A stretch of DNA of 10,692 nt from Alectoria sarmentosa. Its lineage: Eukaryota > Ascomycota > Lecanoromycetes > Lecanorales > Parmeliaceae. Positions 8,341 through 10,692 of this stretch are shown piece by piece (positions within the stretch are counted from its first letter, which is position 1; every line of letters starts with the position of its first letter). Position numbers and translations under genes: made by a program. The notes beneath the pieces are model-generated. The model was not told where the DNA came from. It was given only the letters and a program-made list of their open reading frames with translations, and searched no databases. Location: NCBI GenBank assembly GCA_009733775.1, contig WOGZ01000629.1, positions 1 through 10,692 on the forward strand, read 5' to 3'.

Positions 8341-8440
8341 AAGGCCCGCAAAGCTAAGGCCAACCAAGGGTCCCGAGCCTAAGGCCTTGCCCCACTAGGT
8401 CCCAGCCCCAGGTGTCATCTCGGGGCTTGTTCTCGGACCT
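8341..8440. repeat. GC-rich patch with short direct and inverted repeats at the island edge
   Basis: This is the most GC-rich noncoding stretch in the window, about 120 bp from the AT-rich block. CTAAGGCC occurs twice (8354-8361, 8379-8386). AGCCCC (8404-8409) pairs with GGGGCT (8422-8427) across a 12-base loop. CCCGAG (8372-8377) and CTCGGG (8419-8424) are also complementary. GGTCCC is repeated at 8369 and 8398. It could be distal LAS17 promoter, a leader hairpin or an unmutated scrap of a mobile element. I do not recognise it. Confidence 0.45.
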
Positions 8441-8559
8441 AAAGCTATCTTCGAATGTTGAATATCATTCAAATTGATCGACGATTTGGGAGAGCGATCT
8501 TTAACTTTGCAGTTCTCTAAAGGAGTCTCATTGTTTCAATGTTTTTCTTTTCTCGAATC

Positions 8560-10692
8560 GAATCTTTATCAAATTTTATAATTGTTATTTTAAACACATA
8601 TATATAAAAAGTCGTTTATAAAATATTCGTTAAATGCGTACGATATCTTTGAAAATGCTTAAAAAAATGTAATCTTTTTTAATAATTCGATTTTAAACTT
8701 TTAAAAATAAAACTTTTTTTCTTTATTATATTTTAATTTTTTTATTTATTCGTTTTTCGATATCGATAATAAAAATAATAATTATAACGTTCGTATTTAA
8801 TAATAATTTAAGTTTTAACGAACATTAAAAATAATTCTTTTAACGTCTTTTTGCAATTTTAAAAACTTTATTATTTAAATTTATATTAAAATATATCGAT
8901 TATTATTTCTTTAAAATGTTTTTTAAATCGCTTAATTTTTATTATTACTATTTTATCTTTACATTATCTTTTTGTTTCGTCGATAACGAAAAAATTATAA
9001 TAATTTCATTTATTCGCATAATGAAATTGATAATAATAATAACTTATTTTTTTTTAAAAATATATCGATATTAACTTTTTTATTTTTTATTTAAAATATA
9101 TTTGTTATAATTTTGAATATAATTCGTAATATAATAATATATTATTTTTTATCTCGATTTTATATTCGCAAAATTATTACGCTTTATTTTAAAATATAAT
9201 GTTCATAATATTTAGAATATTATTTAAATTTACGTATTCAATTCTCATTTATATAAATATTACGTTTTTAATTTAATTTAAAATTTCATATTTATCGAAC
9301 ACTCGATGATTCGAATTTTTTTTTTAATAATTTTTCGATTCGTTTAAAGATTATAAAATTACTTTATTTATTATTTTATTTATTTATTATTTTAAAACAA
9401 TGCGTCGCTTTTTAAAATATAATAAACGATATTAAATCGAAATAAATGAAAATTTGAAAACTTTTATCATTCTTTTTTCTTATTCGATAATTTTTTTAAT
9501 TATTAAACTTGTTTTCTCGTTTTTTAATATTTTATAATAAATTAAAGTTTAATAACTTTCGATTTGACGTTTTAAAGTTTTTAAAAAACGAATAGTTTTT
9601 GTTAATATATAATAATTCGATCGATTTTAAAAATTATAAACATTATAAATAATCGATTAATTATTAATATAAATAATAATCGATCGTATGTTTTCAATTT
9701 TTATAAACTCTTTTAAACTTTTCAAAATGAAATACAATTTATAATTTTTTTTAAAAAAATAATAAATTAAATATCGAAATTAATATAAGCGATTTATATT
9801 ATAATAAAAACGTAAAAATCTTTTTAAAAAAACATTATTCGAATCGTAAATGCTTTAATTTTTTCATTAATATCGTTATTATTTATATAAATAATAACGT
9901 AATCGAAAAGATTTCGATAAACGATTTAATCGTAACTTTTAATAAATGTTTTCGCATCGTTAATAATAATAATATTTAAAAACTTTCATCACGAGAGATT
10001 AATATAAAATATATAAAATTTTAAATTGATAAATTTAACGTTTAAAAATAATTATTTTATAACGTTTTTAAAATCGTTTTAAGAGATTAAATTTAACGTA
10101 TACGACGTTAAGTTTATTTTATCTCGTTTTTTTATTAAAACTTTATTTTTTATTTTTATTATTTAAAAACGATTATAAATAAAATTAATAATAATACGAA
10201 ATATAATATTATTTATAACGTTTTTTAAAACGTATTATATTAATATTATAAACAATCGATATTTAAAACATTTTCGAATATTATTTTAAAAGTTTTCAAT
10301 ATAATTTTAACGTATCGTTTTTAAATTTCGCGTATAAATCTCAAAATCTTTTGCTTTTTTTCTTTAATATCGTAATTTATAGATAATATAAATTAAATTA
10401 AAACGTAATATATAAATATAAAAAATATCGTCGAAATATAAATTATATATAAATTTTTAAAATTTAAGTTTTAGATGAATATTCGTAAAATAATTAAAAT
10501 CGAAATTTTGATACTAATTTTATTTTTTATTTTATTAATATAAACAAGTTAAAATTTATAAATTATATTTATAATACTTAAAAACAAACGAAGACGAAAC
10601 GAACTTAAAATTTAACGTCGATTAAACTTTTTTTCTTTCTCTTCGAACTGAAATTTTAAATTTATTAATGCATTTAAATTATAAATATATTA
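8560..10692. repeat. AT-rich RIP-degraded block, right flank
   Basis: Composition and dinucleotide pattern are the same as in the left flank: TpA-rich, GC confined largely to CpG, and no open frame of note on either strand. The change from normal composition happens between about 8530 and 8580. I read it as RIP-saturated former repeat DNA. No transposase, reverse transcriptase or LTR remnant is recognisable by eye. One perfect palindrome is noted at 9874-9899. Confidence 0.85.
9874..9899. repeat. Perfect 26-bp palindrome
   Basis: The 26 bases from CGTTATTATTTAT to ATAAATAATAACG read identically on both strands, with no spacer, and each end closes with a CpG. The symmetry stops exactly at these ends. 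It could extrude as a cruciform, or be the junction of former inverted repeats. Function is unknown. Confidence 0.7.

Larger units (their letters stand above)
8094..8560 (-). promoter_or_regulatory. LAS17 upstream region up to the right island border
   Basis: About 470 bp separate the LAS17 ATG from the right AT-rich block, so the whole promoter must fit here or extend into mutated DNA. It contains the overlapping uORF, the TGACG pair and the GC-rich patch. I see no TATA box in the first 150 bp and no other coding frame with recognisable content. Confidence 0.5.

Noticed and set aside
8094..8560. tRNA or other structured RNA gene in the upstream region
   Set aside because: GTTCAAAGC near 8131 only loosely resembles a T-loop. 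I see no matching A box, cloverleaf arms or terminator.

Overview
The window looks like nuclear DNA of a filamentous ascomycete (Pezizomycotina). Two intron-bearing genes of ordinary base composition sit in an island of about 5 kb, roughly 3,450 to 8,560. On both sides lies extremely AT-rich DNA (about 20% GC in the lines I counted) with no open frame of note. CpG is kept and CpA/TpG is depleted there, which is the expected footprint of repeat-induced point mutation (RIP). The introns are 51-62 bp with GT...AG ends and CTRAY or TACTAAC branch sites, as usual in this group. I cannot name the species.

Layout. 1-3,450: RIP-type AT-rich block, with two notable internal structures: a direct tandem repeat of about 180-185 bp (1881-2245) and a 21-23 bp periodic minisatellite (2411-2590). 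3,450-3,728: transition zone and presumed 3' UTR of the first gene. 3,729-5,542 (minus): three-exon gene for a mitochondrial Mrs2-type Mg2+ channel, 566 aa after splicing. 5,543-6,033: intergenic, holding the 3' end of the second gene and the MRS2 promoter. 6,034-8,093 (minus): three-exon gene for the WASP homologue Las17, 649 aa after splicing, with a 32-bp last exon that carries the Arp2/3-binding acidic tail. 8,094-8,560: LAS17 promoter and leader, including an overlapping upstream ORF, paired TGACG sites and a GC-rich patch at the island edge. 8,560-10,692: second RIP-type AT-rich block, with a perfect 26-bp palindrome at 9874-9899.

Both genes read leftward, one behind the other. They are housekeeping genes with unrelated jobs: mitochondrial magnesium uptake, and Arp2/3-driven actin patch assembly and endocytosis. 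I see no pathway or cluster linking them. The interest lies in (i) essential-type genes hemmed in by saturated RIP DNA with sharp borders, (ii) the repeat structures that survive in that DNA, and (iii) the LAS17 architecture: splicing of a micro-exon decides whether the activator has its acidic tail, the first intron has a weak donor, and a WASP-like autoinhibitory helix is present without a CRIB motif. I found no convincing new multi-gene system.
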